In this document: positions 43,757 through 55,915 of the stretch, in pieces
Layout of the letters: each line of letters starts with the position of its first letter
Position numbering within the stretch: the first letter of the stretch is position 1
NCBI GenBank assembly: GCA_029959085.1
Contig: JARWIR010000001.1
Coordinates: 67,208,899 to 67,272,898, forward strand
Reading direction: 5' to 3'
Source of the DNA: Nemophila menziesii
Lineage: Eukaryota; Streptophyta; Magnoliopsida; Boraginales; Hydrophyllaceae
DNA length: 64,000 bases
Program-made: the position numbers and the translations under genes
Notes under the pieces: generated by a model
The model's database searches: none
The model's input: only the letters and a program-made list of their open reading frames with translations
Told to the model about the DNA's origin: nothing

Positions 43757-43764
43757 TTATAAAG
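43757..43764 (+). promoter_or_regulatory. Putative internal TATA box of element D
   Basis: ttataaag, with a second candidate gtataata at 43767-43774, just after the array and ~410 bp before the accessory ATG. The leader is C/A-rich. Confidence 0.45.
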
Positions 43765-44167
43765 AGGTATAATACTCATTAATCTGAATTTCATAAACCT
43801 TAAGCCTTTTTCTCTTCTCCAAAACTCTCCCAACTCCATTAAAGCTCATAAAAACCTTCACCAATCATCAAAACACTACCCAATCATCAAGAAAAACACA
43901 TCAAATATTCTCTCCACATCATTACAAGAGAGATTTAAGCACCCAATCCTTACCAAATCCATCAAATTGAATAATCAAGAGCTCAAATTTCACAAATTCA
44001 TCCTACAATTTCTTAAATCCAAGACTACCCATTACAAATCCACCTCACCCGTATAGAGATTCATCATCAATTCATCTATCCTAAACCAAATCAAGCTTGT
44101 TCAACCAAAAATTCACAAGTTCAAATTTCAAGGGTTGCTAAAGCTTTGAGTTGGGGGTTAATTGAGG

Positions 44168-45448
44168 ATGACTAATAGAACAACAATATGAGCTAGCAAG
44201 AGGGAGGTGAAGAAGAGCAAGGTATTGGATCCAATCAAGAAGAAATCAAATAACAAATGTTCTAGTTCTAAATTAAAGGCTAAAGACAATGTTGAAGATG
44301 GTGGTATAACTTTGTGTGATCGTAATGGTAAAAAGCTTTACTTTTATGCAAAGGAGAAGACACAACTTCCACAAGGTCCTACACCCAAGGAGAAAGAGGA
44401 AGCTTCAAGGGCCCTGAAAGCTTCTGCAGAAAAACAATTGAAATAACTACCTTTTTCTTATGAGAAAGTATTCAAGGAAGAAGTTGGTGAAGGAGAATAC
44501 AAGAGATTCTTAGAGCTTGGTGAGAAATTGGGTTGGTCTACTTTCATGGTAAGACGTTCTGAATTATGTCATGAGTTATTTTTGGAATTCTATTTAGGCC
44601 TCTTTAGCCGAGATAGTATAGGTTGTGTTCCGATTAGAGGAAAGCTAGTTCCTTTCACAGTTGATGAGATTAGAAACCAATTCAAGTTTAAGAAACTGAA
44701 AGGTTGTGACAATTTGAGAGGAGAATTGAAGGCACCTTGGCCTTACAAATATCTTCAAATGGATGCGAGAATTTGGCACAATTTCCTTATTCCTAATGTC
44801 TTTGGAAACACACAAACTTTGGATGTGACTATGAAGAACGCTTTACTTTTGGATTGTATTTTGAGAGGAGAAGAAGTTGATGTGGCACAGTTGATCTATG
44901 AGGAGGTGATACGATTTTCGGTCTCTCCTAAATCAGTTTATAATGTTAAATTTCCTACTATGATCACGTGTCTTGTGCGAAAAGCGAATGTTACATTGGG
45001 TGAAGAAGAGAAACTCGAGTTTAAAGGAAGTGATATTGATAATGCTTGGATCAAGGATATCTTTCGAAGAGCGGGTTCTACGCAAGTCTCGAAAGAAGAA
45101 AAGGAGAAAACTTGGCAAGAGAAGATGGAGGAGCGATTAACAAAATTCGAAGCAGCTCAAACTTCTTTAGTCAACGATGTGGCACAAATCAACGCTAATC
45201 AAGTGCACATCATGAAACTCCTTGAGCAATTAACGAAAGGTCCAGCAATTCCTACCTTGGATACCAATGATGTGAGGCAAAAGCCTCGAGAGTATGTTCT
45301 CTTTCTTCCTTACCATTTCTGTAAATGCTTTTATCTGCTAATTTTAATTTCTGTTTCGAGTCTTTTTCGAGTCGTGGGGACACGGCTCATTTTTGAGTTG
45401 GGGGTGTGGGGGATTCGTTGTCTCTCATCTCCATTTTTCTGTTTTTAG
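44168..45448 (+). CDS. Accessory ORF of element D (plant-transposon-protein domain), two in-frame stops
   Basis: ATG 44168 gives MTNR. The same frame has TGA at 44189-44191 (codon 8) and TAA at 44444-44446 and is otherwise open to 45448. Lys-rich N-terminus; centre with 'ELCHELFLEFYLGL', 'GKLVPFTVDEIR' and 'IWHNFLIPNVFGN', as in E, resembling the plant-transposon-protein domain; C-terminus with a coiled-coil-like stretch near 45109-45240 ('MEERLTKFEAAQTSLV'). The last ~50 codons read through the conserved hairpin and are probably not original. Function unknown; same position and layout as in E. Confidence 0.7.
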
Positions 45449-46881
45449 GTAGAAATTAAAATTTTTGATACATGGGAATTAGATGTAGAGTGTGTTTAAT
45501 AGCTTGAAAGCATAAGCTCAGTGAATTGATGATACTAAGTAGTATGTTTATGAGCTATGTATTTGTGCTTTGAGTATTTGCAGGAAAACACACGTTGATA
45601 GTAAAGAAAGGATTAGTAAGCAATGCGATAGAAAGTATGTTCGATCTCAGGGAACCTTGAGAAGTGTGTAGGCCGTGAGATCCAAGCTAGTTGACAAACC
45701 CATCAGATGAAAGTGCTAAAGGTAAGAAAATAAAAAAATTACATAGTGTAGAAAGTGATCAAGGCGGTTCTTTCATATTTTTGAAGCCTTTGAAGCCTTT
45801 TTATACCTTCTCACCTTGTGATTTTTGATTTTATATGCTATATCATTCTCAGCCCCTTCTAGCCTTTCTAAAGCTTTTTATTGAAACACATTATAAGCCA
45901 TATTCCTTTAGATTATAGGACTTTTCCATATGACCCGCACTCGAATCGCAATGCATAGACAGTTGTTTTAGAGCTTGAGTTTGGGGTGGTGGGTCTACCA
46001 TTATGGGAATTGTTATTGGGTTGGAGTTTTTGAGCTTATTTAATGTGCTTTGTGCTAATGATGATTCACAGATTTTTATTGTAACCCTTTGCCGGGGTAA
46101 TAGTGAATGAAAGAGAAGCTACGAGCTAAATTTGCCAACAAGGGCATTAAAAGAAAAAATATATATATGAGAGAATAGCGTGATATCTCAACATTAAAAG
46201 AGAGTCATAGCTTAAGAAATTGATTTGAAAAGAAAAGAAAATATATATATATATATATATATATTCGAACCGGCAAAGTGGATTTTTATGTGAACATCTT
46301 AAAGCTTTAATTGGGTTATTGGGGATGCTAAATTATGCATCAAGGAATTCATTGGGTTGAGTGAGAAACGTTTTATGAGAGTAACTAAAGCTCTAGGGCG
46401 ATTCGTTGATGGCTAGTGAGGAGAGAGCCAAAAGCTAACTCCAAATTATCCAAATATACTATCATACCGTCCCTAAGCCTAAATTACAACCTTAAAGACC
46501 TTGTGATTCTTTGCTATGTAATTAAAAAGTGATTGAGCCATTAGAGAGTAGTTGAGTGGATCTTGGAATACTAGTGAGGTTTGATGAACAATCTATAGCT
46601 CTCTTGGGGAACTGAGTAAAGTCCCAATCCTTCTTACATTACGAAACTAATCTGATCTTGAATTCAAGCCGTGTTGACTGTGGATATGAGAAGTGTACAG
46701 GTATGTAGTTTATGAATAGTATTGCATGAAATTTTCTGAGTTATGTGCTTTAGGTTTATTCTATATATTCTGCTATGCTTTTTCCCATTGTGTTGAGAAT
46801 TTTATAAGTGTGTATTTATAGACTTCCCTTTGTTTTTATCTTTTATTGTATCGGGACGATACAACTTTGAGTTGGGGGTCT
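45449..46881 (+). other. 3' non-coding region of element D
   Basis: Holds the A/E-like blocks: G-rich motifs near 45393 and 45975, CTTTGCCGG (46087-46095) / CCGGCAAAG (46270-46278) with an (AT)n tract between them (46241-46263), and the 24-nt block at 46416-46439. The hairpin 45369-45388 lies just upstream. PPT 'ttgagttgggggtct' precedes the LTR. No ORF. Confidence 0.75.
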
Positions 46882-48423
46882 TGATGTCTCCTCATTTGTG
46901 ATAGATTTATGTTAAGATGAGACATCATTTTTAGTGTTTTAGAAGTCATAAATGTCGATTTTCTTAAGTATTAGTGCACTTTCCTATTTTGAGTCTTGAT
47001 TTAGTGAAATAATATTTTTAGAGCATATTGGGTTTAATTTTTTATTTTAGTGTGAAGCTTTAAAGATAATTATGGAGATTAATTAGAGTCCAAGTCAAAG
47101 ACTACAACTTATGGAAAGAGATTAGCATGGTAATTGGAGATAAGGAAACAAAAGCTAAAAAGATGGAAAAGGAAAAGCTGCCTAAATCTGGGATTCTGCA
47201 GCACACGCCTAAAAAAGTGGTGATTACTCCTACAAGGAAGCTGATTTTGGTAATTTCCTTTCACAGAGACGTAGATAATTCTGTGAGGATTCTTTTGGTA
47301 TCTTATGGAGCAAAAACCGACCAATAACAAAGAAGATACGCTCAAAATGGTCCAGCAGTGTTTATCTTTATTTCCATACGAATTTGAGTTAGGCTAGGAG
47401 TCCAATACTTTATCTCTTCCTCAAGAAAACGAATTAGGTCTTCTAAACACCTATAAATACACCCTTATATCACTTGTAAAAGTACCCTAGCAATCCTTGC
47501 CTCATAGTAATTAGTTCTTAAGGTTTTATTCTTCTAGTTTATTGTAGAGAGCAAGATGATGTCTTTTGTAATTTCTTTTAGTTTATTTCCATCAGGTATG
47601 AACTAAACCTCCCCCTAGCTTGGGTTTTGCATCATGTATAAACTATGAATTCTAATTCTTCTATCTAAGTTTCTTTGAGAATTATATGTTTTAATTTGAT
47701 ATTAGCTACTTACCTTTATATTTGATTATGTGTTTTGATATATTGTCTTTCCTAGAACTGATCACTTTAGGATTGTTTTAATAGTAGTTAGATGGTCTCC
47801 TTAATTGGGTGTTTAACTATTGAACCACCACATAATGTCTAGTGTCGAAATTAGTTCTGACAAAACATGATTCTAACTAGATAGTCATTAGGGTTTGTTT
47901 TAATCACCATATCACCAATTGATTGTTGCGCTTGCTTAGGGCCTTAGTAGCGTTTGATAACCCTATTCTAAACCACGTCTTGGTTGTGTCGTAGCCCCCT
48001 TAGTCGCTCTCAAGGTCTAAGGTATGGGAATTTAGAATCCTGACTAAGTATACCAAGAGCTAATATTCTCCCTTATTAACTAGATCTAAAAGAATTAGAA
48101 GGATTGGTGCATACTAGCAAAACCTAAGCTATATCTCTCATCTCATATTCTTAGTTATTTATTTTACTGTCTTTATTTTCTTAGTTTTAATTTAGAATTT
48201 CGAAATCTATTTGCTTTTATTTTCTGTCTTTTAATTATTTACTTTTACTCGTTATTCCTACCTATGCGTATAACACACTTAAGTCCCTGAGAACAAACTC
48301 AACTTACTATCTAAAACTTGCATACGTCCTGTAATACTTGCAGTACTGTGCCTGACTAGGGTGAGAGTGCGTAGTTTCTTGACTTAATTTTATCTTATTT
48401 TTATCACACCCTAGGCGACACGA
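46882..48423 (+). mobile_element. 3' LTR of element D
   Basis: 1,542 bp. Differs from the 5' LTR by scattered substitutions (about 2% by eye). Confidence 0.93.
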
Positions 48424-48428
48424 GAAGG

Positions 48429-49136
48429 ATATGTCTGCTATTAGCTCTTTTAAATTTCTTAACCAGTTATGTAATAGATATTAGTGTTCTTTTATAATGA
48501 AAAAAAAAGATTCGATCGTTTTCAAGTGGGAAATAATTTATAGCTATTAATAAACACGTAGTGATCGCATATGCATCTAGTCCCACAGATTTTTAGAATT
48601 CCACGGAAAATGTACTCGTTAAAATCAACAGTAAAACTAAGGCCAAGTCAGCTTTGTAATTGGTTTTCCAAATTAGGAGATAATTGCTGCCAAATTAGGA
48701 GTAATACAATTGTATAGGTCTCAACAAATAAGAACCAAAAAACCAAATCGACCCAAAAAAACCAGGAAAAAGCAAACCAAAAAAAATCAACAATCGAAAA
48801 ACTGAATGATTCAATTTTCAAATTTCAATTTTCACCATCTAAATTTTTTGGTTCGATCCCGTCCAGTTTACTATACAAAACCAAACCGATGAAGAAAAAA
48901 TTATAGGAAATGTGAAAAAAATTTAGAAGCATTGTGTGGGACAAACTTATGGTGAGAAACTATCATTTGTGTTAAATTTTTGTTTTACTATTTGACGGTG
49001 TTATTAGGGAGAATTTTTATATATCGCTTAAGATTATATTAGTACATTAAGTATCTATTACTTGATTGATTTTATTTATCATGATTGTATGAATTCAGAA
49101 GTAATAGTTTTAGTTTTATAAATTTATTTAGTATTG
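48429..49136. other. AT-rich host DNA with a decayed transposon end
   Basis: A short frame continuing from 38586 ends near 48481, and an A9 run is at 48500-48508. 48715-48900 is rich in 'aaccaaa' and 'ggttcg' and, with 50560-50720, looks like two halves of a hAT-like non-autonomous element split by the LINE. No gene. Confidence 0.4.
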
Positions 49137-50377
49137 TTTTTTTAGGCAAAATAAACTTATATAAATAGGAAAAGCTAGAATAGCCAGCCTACTCCAGCAG
49201 TGTCAAAAGTACCAACATCATTACATAGTAAAGTTTCAAGATCAATAGGTAAATTACAGACCCAATTAATAGGTAAAGACATCCTAGAAAAAGCTTTAAC
49301 TATCCAATTCGCAACCTTGTTAGCAGTTCTTCTTATCCTATGAATCTTGATGTTAAGGTGGGCTTTAGTCATACCTCTAATATCCTCCAAGATTAACCTG
49401 TTCTTCCCAGAGCAGGAGACACTAGAAGAATGTACGACATTAACAACCGCTTCAACATTAGTTTCAAAACTGGTGCAAGAAGGGACTTGGTCAATAGCAA
49501 AATGTAGAGCACTACGAAGAGCTTTTTCTTCAGCCTCAAAACTAGTACAGGCAGAAGATTTCATGGCAAAACCAGATATTACTTCACCTATACAATTACG
49601 GGCCACGACGGCAGAAAAAGCTTTACCAGGGATAAAGGAGGCATCAACATTGATCTTGACTTCGTACTGGGGAGGTGTGATCCATGTAGGGGATAAAGAC
49701 TTCCAAGGGGGAGCATCAAAGCAGGATTGAATGAGGGACTCTCCATATTTTCATCATCACAAACAATGTCCTCGTAAGTAGAATACATTAAGGCTAATCC
49801 AATATCAAAGTTGATAGGGGAATCTTCAATGACTTTCTTATTACGCATAATCTAGATAGACCATAAACAAATTATAATAGTAAGTAAAATTTTTGTTTTA
49901 TCTTTCTTATTCAAGCCCCTATCTAGTAAGTCCCTTATCCAACTGTTGAGTCCTGCCATAGAGGAGGGATCAACACTACAATGTAAGAGTGACAAGCACC
50001 ACATTTTTCTTGCCCATTCACAATGAAGGAACAGATGTTCAATGTTTTCCTCATCTCTGAGTCAAATTTTACAAAAGTCGAAGCTGGAACATCTTCTCAC
50101 ATATCTATTTCTTTCAGTGGATAAGGCATTTAACATGACTCTTTAGAAAAAGAATTTGAACTTGGGAGGAGCCTTTGAAGACCAGCTCAAGGCTAACATG
50201 TCCTGATTAGGATAGGCATAAGGAGTAGGAAAATTTGGAGCGAGAATATAATTTTCAACTGCATAGGAATAACCTGACTTACTAATGTAAATCACATGTT
50301 TGTTATAAGGCCAGACATAGTCAGTAGGGCCCTCAATCCATGGGATATTGAGCTTTAATATTTCAGAGGCTTTAATC
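49137..50377 (-). pseudogene. 5'-truncated LINE (RNase H end of ORF2)
   Basis: Flanked by an exact 12-bp duplication TATTTAGTATTG (49125-49136 and 50378-50389), with a T run at 49137-49143 representing the poly(A) tail. The minus strand encodes an RVT_3-type RNase H ('NVDASF' region near 49640, 'FEAEEKALRSALHFAID', 'HRIRRTANKVANWIV') ending near 49170. Upstream to 50377 are remnants of the zinc-binding (zf-RVT) region of plant LINEs. A frameshift near 49600 breaks it. RT and endonuclease were lost by 5' truncation on insertion. Confidence 0.88.
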
Positions 50378-50389
50378 TATTTAGTATTG

Positions 50390-52560
50390 TAGATTAAGAT
50401 AATTGATGTTACGTTATAGGTTTTATTTAAATAATGTATTAATATACCTTCGTGTGTATGTAATAGTAGAATATTTGTATTTGAATATTAGTTGCTACTG
50501 GAGAATTTATTTCAAGAATTGTTATGCCAAAGATTATTGGTCAAGCATCCGAATTCGAAGGGAACCAAAAATCAAACTAATCCAGAACAAAAAAACAAAT
50601 GTGGAACAAAATGCGAACCGTCCGATTTGGTTTTTAAATTATAAAAAACCAAAATATTTGGTTCGGTTCCGATTTTGGCCAGAAATCGAAACGAACCGAG
50701 CCATACCAACCCTACTATTAGATTTCAACTTAGAGTTGGTTTTCTATACATCATGTATACTTAAAAAACTAATATCAAAGTACTTAAATACCTTTGATAT
50801 GACAAGATTTTGTTTGATTCAAGTAAAATTCTACGTAAAGTAGTTTATTGGGGTAGAATTAATTACGAATTCATGTTCTAAACTATTAGTTTATGTTAAG
50901 TTTTCGTTCTTCAGATTTTTATACCAATATCCTTAAAAGTAGCATTGTTACTTCTAATTCTTATCCAAGTATTTATTGTGGGACAGTTGTCATTTTATCG
51001 TATGTTTTTGTCCAAATATATCAAACATAGAAGGGTGCATTTAAATTGGAGTTTAAAAGATTCTATTATATTTTTATAATCAATAAACTTTGAAAACTCC
51101 ACGAATTATTTTAAGGGTCTGGTTGGGATTACTTTTTAAAATAATCACTTAAGTGATTTTAGATCCATAAAAATACTCTAAACCTTTAAAATGACTTAAG
51201 AAAAAACACTAGATAAGTGATTCTTAATATAATCACTTAAATTGATTTTAGGTGTCAAAATATTTTTTTAATATTTTTTGCAAATATTTTAAATTAAATT
51301 GAAAAGCATTTTCAACTCTAAAATAATCAATCTCATAGGACTCTAAATTTATATATAGAGTTTGATAGATTTTTTAAATTTATGTAGATTTTGACATATT
51401 TTTATAGCAAGATTTTAATTGATTTTGGTTTTCTTCCAAAAAAAAATATATACTTCCATTATATAATTAAACAATGAGTATATATATATATATATCACCC
51501 ATGACGTGACGTGATTTGAGTGGAAAGAAATTGACAATCAAATCGAAAAAATAAATAAATTAACAACTTACTTTTACTCAAAAAACACCACGCTATGGGT
51601 GGTATATTGGGTGGTGTGAATTTAGATGGTATATATCATTAATCTTAAACAATACACTAGAAAAAAATGTAACTCTCCCAACTGAACAAAAAAGTTAATT
51701 GCTTAAAAGGTCCAAAAACACAATAACCCACCTCCAACAAGTCCATCATTTTTTACACCCTGAAAAGGTCTAAATATTTAGTGTTATACCGTCTTTACCA
51801 TTACTTACATATTTTAGAAATATTGAAACATTACATGCACAACAAGTTTTTAAATTCAAAACTTATAATTTAGGGATATCAAAATGGTATACTCTTATAT
51901 TTTTGGTGTGATTTTTTGTCTTTAATTTCAATTCGAAACATATATCCTTGAATTAAATATCATAATCTTCATCAAATAGACATTACGCAAGCTATAATTC
52001 TACGTTTTCAGGCATATTCTTTATTAGTTTTACTATTTTCGCGTTCATTTGATCACATGATTTTTGAGTTTTTGTATCCATTTTTTGTATAAAGTTGGTT
52101 CGTTTAATCATTTTTCATGTTTGATTTTATTGTTCAATATATGTTCCTATACCTTTTATTATTTCATTGGTTTTAATTCATATCATTTTCATCAATTTAT
52201 TGTTACGTTACCAATTATTTTTACATACATATTCTGCTTTCATTTTAGGTTCTTAATGGTAAATAGTACGTACAACTCATTTATTTACACGTACAACCCC
52301 ATTGATTTAAACGTACAATACATTGATATTACACGTATACCCATCAATATTGCAACACAACCCACATTGCGACAACTCAAGACCATTACATATAGTATCA
52401 AATGATATGTTTGTGTAACCAACTATTTTGTATTGTCAATCCACTATTTATACTGTCAACTCACTACCTTTTATTTACGTTTTTAATTACTGTTTTTTAT
52501 TATATGCACATGCAAGTTTGGTTTCGAAGGAAGCGTCTGATTTTTTGTGATGGAATAGGA
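50390..52560. other. AT-rich host DNA without recognisable gene
   Basis: Simple AT repeats, the second hAT-like half (50560-50720, 'ggttcggttcc') and a possible MITE near 51115-51300 ('aatcacttaa' inverted motifs). Short ORFs here have no coding features I recognise. Confidence 0.4.
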
Positions 52561-52570
52561 AACGTTTATA

Positions 52571-52684
52571 GAAAAAAAATCAATACATCTGAGACCCACG
52601 TTGGACTCGGAGTTATTGACTCGGTTCGAACCTGTACCGCTTAGAAGGAGATACAAGGTCCTGGCCAGTTGAGCTAACCCTAAC
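52571..52684 (-). mobile_element. tRNA-derived SINE
   Basis: The minus strand reads from ~52684: 'gttagggttagctcaactgg' holds a pol III A box (TAGCTCAACTGG, 52665-52676), and a perfect B box GGTTCGAACC lies at 52623-52632, a normal spacing. No tRNA cloverleaf is complete. It ends in T8 (52572-52579 on the opposite strand), as in plant SINE families with T-rich ends (Au-like). I found no clear target duplication. Confidence 0.7.
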
Positions 52685-52692
52685 TGCTTATT

Positions 52693-52815
52693 ATGGAACT
52701 TTTAGGTATAAAATATTGTAGTTATAGATTATTTTAGTTATAGAATTTTTGTAGTTATAAAATGTTTTAGTTATAGAATTTTTAGTTATGGAAAGTGAAT
52801 ATTGGTTATAAAATG
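52693..52815. repeat. Short AT-rich tandem repeat
   Basis: Degenerate copies of 'tagttataaaatgttttagttatagaatt'. Confidence 0.7.
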
Positions 52816-53062
52816 TTTTTTTACTAATTAAGATAGAAAATGGTAGCATAGACATTTTCATTGGTCGGGACTTGTTTGACCAGAATTATTGTGTTATGGA
52901 CTTCATGGGTAAATCATCCTAAGACAAAGAAACTTTTGTAATAAACTTCAATGTATGATGGTAAAAAATTACCCATAAAATCAATTCGTAAACTCATACT
53001 TTGCCAACAATCCCTTTTGTAAAAATGAAACTAAATAATCAACTTTATTATATTTTATCCTC

Positions 53063-53872
53063 TTAATTCTCATCGTCGTCTCTTTCTTCATCATTATGTA
53101 GAGTGACATTGTATTGACTCCCGTTTGTACCATTTTGTGGTCTATCATTCCACATAGTTTCAACAATGTCAAGTCTTCAAGCATTAGCTTCTGATCTTTG
53201 TTGGTGTTGAGTTTGAGAAAGGAAATCATGATTTTCCTCGTCTATATCCATGTACAATGAAGAGAATGAATCATCTTCTGGATAAAAAGAAATTTCGCCG
53301 GAACGGAACTCTTTGACAAGAAAATTGTGTAGTTCAGCACAAGTTACCACTAACTCTGCTTGTGACTTAAAGGGGAACGGAGGTACGGTCTTAAAATTTG
53401 AGAAACGAGATTTAAAAATACCTAATATTCTTTCAATTACATTTCTCAATAATGTGCGACGAAGATTGAACAACTCACTTCAATTTCAAGGATGGCGATC
53501 TTGACTGTCAAAATGTTGTAGATGATATCAAACACAACGTAATGGAGCCAAGAACTGACGATGATTAGCGAAACCACAATCAACTAAAAAATATTCCTAA
53601 AAATATAATACATTTCAATTAGTATGTCATACACAAAAATTTTGACTTAATTATACAAATATAATAAAAAAAAAATTACCTTGCAACACTTCTAATCTGT
53701 TTCTCCTTGATAATGCATCGTTTAATACTTTTAAATTATGTGTTGAACCTTCCCAACCAGTAAGAACATCAATAAATTCTAAATCAAAGTTACAAGCTGT
53801 CATAACATTTTGAGATTGAAATCCATGACGATTACGATGACTGTTCAAATCCATAACCGTAATCATGGCTAC
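53063..53872 (-). pseudogene. PIF/Harbinger transposase (DDE_Tnp_4) fragment
   Basis: Exon 1 (about 53872 to 53687) has 'FQSQNVMTACNFDLEF' and 'TGWEGSTHN'. An intron with GT..AG ends follows to ~53597, then exon 2 opens with 'EYFLVDCGFANHRQFLAP'. After stops (near 53538 and 53495) comes 'LFNLRRTLLRNVIERILGI' with the catalytic Glu, and then 'PPFPFKSQAELVVTCAELHNF'. The frame ends at 53063-53065 after one more TGA near 53180. The Asp expected in G-x-x-G-S-x-H-D is Asn. The N-terminus is missing. A transposase by family, inactive here. Confidence 0.85.
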
Positions 53873-55150
53873 GGAGGGCTGCACACGGGTCAGTTACCTG
53901 ACCCTATGGGTCTAACCCAAAATTCAACCTTAAGGATGCGGTTTTTACAACTTAAAACCCTAAAACCAACCCTAAGAAATTGAAACTGTTGGGGTTGGGT
54001 CGGTCTGGGGTCGGGTTTAGGTCTGACCAAAATAAAGTCAACTTACTAAATATAAATGAAAAAACGTCAAAATTCCAAAAGTTAACTTCATTACTTAACA
54101 TAATAATCCCAGAAAAAACTTGAAGTATGAAATTACAAAATACAAACATAAATTAACTTTCCAAAAATAGAATTCTGAAATTATATTACAAGGCTTAAAA
54201 TACAAGTCTAGTACAAGTCCAGATTATACAAAACTACATAGGATGCAACCTTAGTTGTCCAGAATAATTTAATAAATGTACAAGAGTGGTTACATTTGCT
54301 TGATTGATTCCAAAAAATACTTCAAGGGTCTCAAATGTTTTCAAAATTCTGCAATTACACACTAAAAAGGAGAAATCATTTAGTATAAATGTCTCAATTT
54401 TATATTTATCATTGGCATTAAAATCAATAGGCCTCATATTTAACATCTTATTGACCTGTATATAGTTAGAGACAAGGAACAACTTAGAGACCGTTTTTAA
54501 AACATACAAGTATGCAAGCACCAAGACCTCCATTTATATATGTTGCCAACTCAACTAATACTTCTAATAACAAGTTATTATAAACTTAGTAATTATGGAA
54601 AAAAGGGGTGCAAACATATAGTATTTGGGCATAGATAGTGTGAATTTACAAGATCATGATTTTATTACCTTGGCTATTGGATATAAATTTGTTACAGTGA
54701 ACTGAAAATCAGTCACACTCAACTCCTCCAAACCTTAGTAACCTGACCATTGTACTGCCACCATAAAAAATACGTTGTTACTTGATTCATTGAGTTTGGA
54801 AAAAGGAGGCATCTAACTTACAAGAAGGCAGGCGCAAAGTTGATAAATTGTTATATATATATACTGTGCATTACGATTCAGACCAATAATGTACATCCAA
54901 CAAACTTTATCAATACAGTGCAACATAAAAAAAGAAAAAACAAGTAAAAGCATCTCATATATATATATATTGGAAAAATTATTCAAATGTCTCACCTCGT
55001 GTATTCTCTGCATATCATTTTGAGAAATTTTGTTCATTACAGGAAACCTATGTTTAAGAATAATACAGAAACTAGCATTAACTTTTCTAATCTCACATAT
55101 GCTCACTATACTGTACTTGTCTCAATTCCTACCTAATTATCTTGAATACT
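53873..55150. other. AT-rich region, 3' flank of the transporter gene
   Basis: 53873-54025 ('gggctgcacacgggtcag', 'gggttgggtcggtc') looks like a hAT-type non-autonomous end that truncates the Harbinger copy. The rest may include the 3' UTR of the transporter on the minus strand. No further ORF is supported. Confidence 0.4.
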
Positions 55151-55915
55151 TCATACTAATTGCCTACTCTCTTCGTCATCTTCATTCTTCGGCGACTTTT
55201 TAGCATCCCCAAACACAATTTTTTCTAAATTGTATCCGGCTGTAAACTGTTTAAACGGTTTAGAATCAGGCACGAGCTTCATTAAGATCCCCATGCTTAT
55301 AAGTATCAAACCAGAGCAATGTTGGTTAGTTAATGGCTTGGTGAAAATTAAGTACGACAGTAACAAAGTTACCGCCTTTCTTGCTGTTGTAATCTGCAAA
55401 TTCAAACGACACAATCATATAAAATAGGGCTAATTGCACAAAATAGGTGTCCATTAGTCACTGTGTTCTAAAATTGTCCCCAAAAATTCCTAAAATGTCA
55501 CCAAACGTCCTTAAAATTGCCACAAGTAAGCTCTATTGCAATAAAGGAAACTTTGGAAATCTAGAGAGAAGAAGCAGTTTTACCATGGCAGTAGTTGCTG
55601 CGCCGAAGATTGCGATAAGTGATATGACAGAAACTTGACCAATGTATGTCGCGAAAGCTTCAAATACTAACACCCCGTAGACATAAGGGTACTGCAAATG
55701 TTAAGCAAAGTATTAGAGATCTTATAAGAAGCTAATAACAAGGCAAAACTAGCTACTGTAAGTTCTACTCAACCACCAATTCTCCTGGGTTAATTGCACA
55801 AACATACAAAACTAAAGAGAGGGAGTAACTTGTCAACCTTAGCACAAGCATTCCATGCTACGAACAATTCTCCGGTCAAAACCATAGGAGGAATTAGGAA
55901 GGGCATCCCAATATG
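55151..55915 (-). pseudogene. UTR2: UDP-galactose/UDP-glucose transporter, last three exons (UTR2-like)
   Basis: Three exons on the minus strand with GT..AG borders: 55838-55915 (5' cut; 'MVLTGELFVAWNACAK'), 55584-55691 (36 codons, '[13 protein letters not shown]...'), and 55151-55393 ('[21 protein letters not shown]', ending DDEESRQLV and stop). These match the C-terminal membrane segments of plant nucleotide-sugar transporters of the UAA family, UTR2/UTR4 type, including the family's acidic DDEESR.LV tail. Such proteins exchange UDP-galactose/UDP-glucose across Golgi or ER membranes. The visible exons have no stops, so the gene may have been intact until copy 2 of the duplication joined at 55916. 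The N-terminal two thirds are not in this window. Confidence 0.88.

Larger units (their letters stand above)
38587..48423 (+). mobile_element. Element D: non-autonomous Athila-like element (no RT/RNase H/integrase)
   Basis: LTRs of 1,542 bp at 38587-40128 and 46882-48423, flanked by GAAGG (38582-38586 and 48424-48428). The 3' LTR ends CGACACGA where the 5' LTR ends CGACACCA. PBS, one fused ORF, post-pol hairpin, palindrome modules, TATA, accessory ORF and the conserved 3' region are all present. At 9.8 kb it lacks the enzyme core of pol and must be mobilised in trans. LTR divergence is about 2% by eye. Confidence 0.93.

Noticed and set aside
54234..54533. Minus-strand ORF of 99 codons
   Set aside because: No recognisable motif, AT-rich composition and no supporting context; likely chance.
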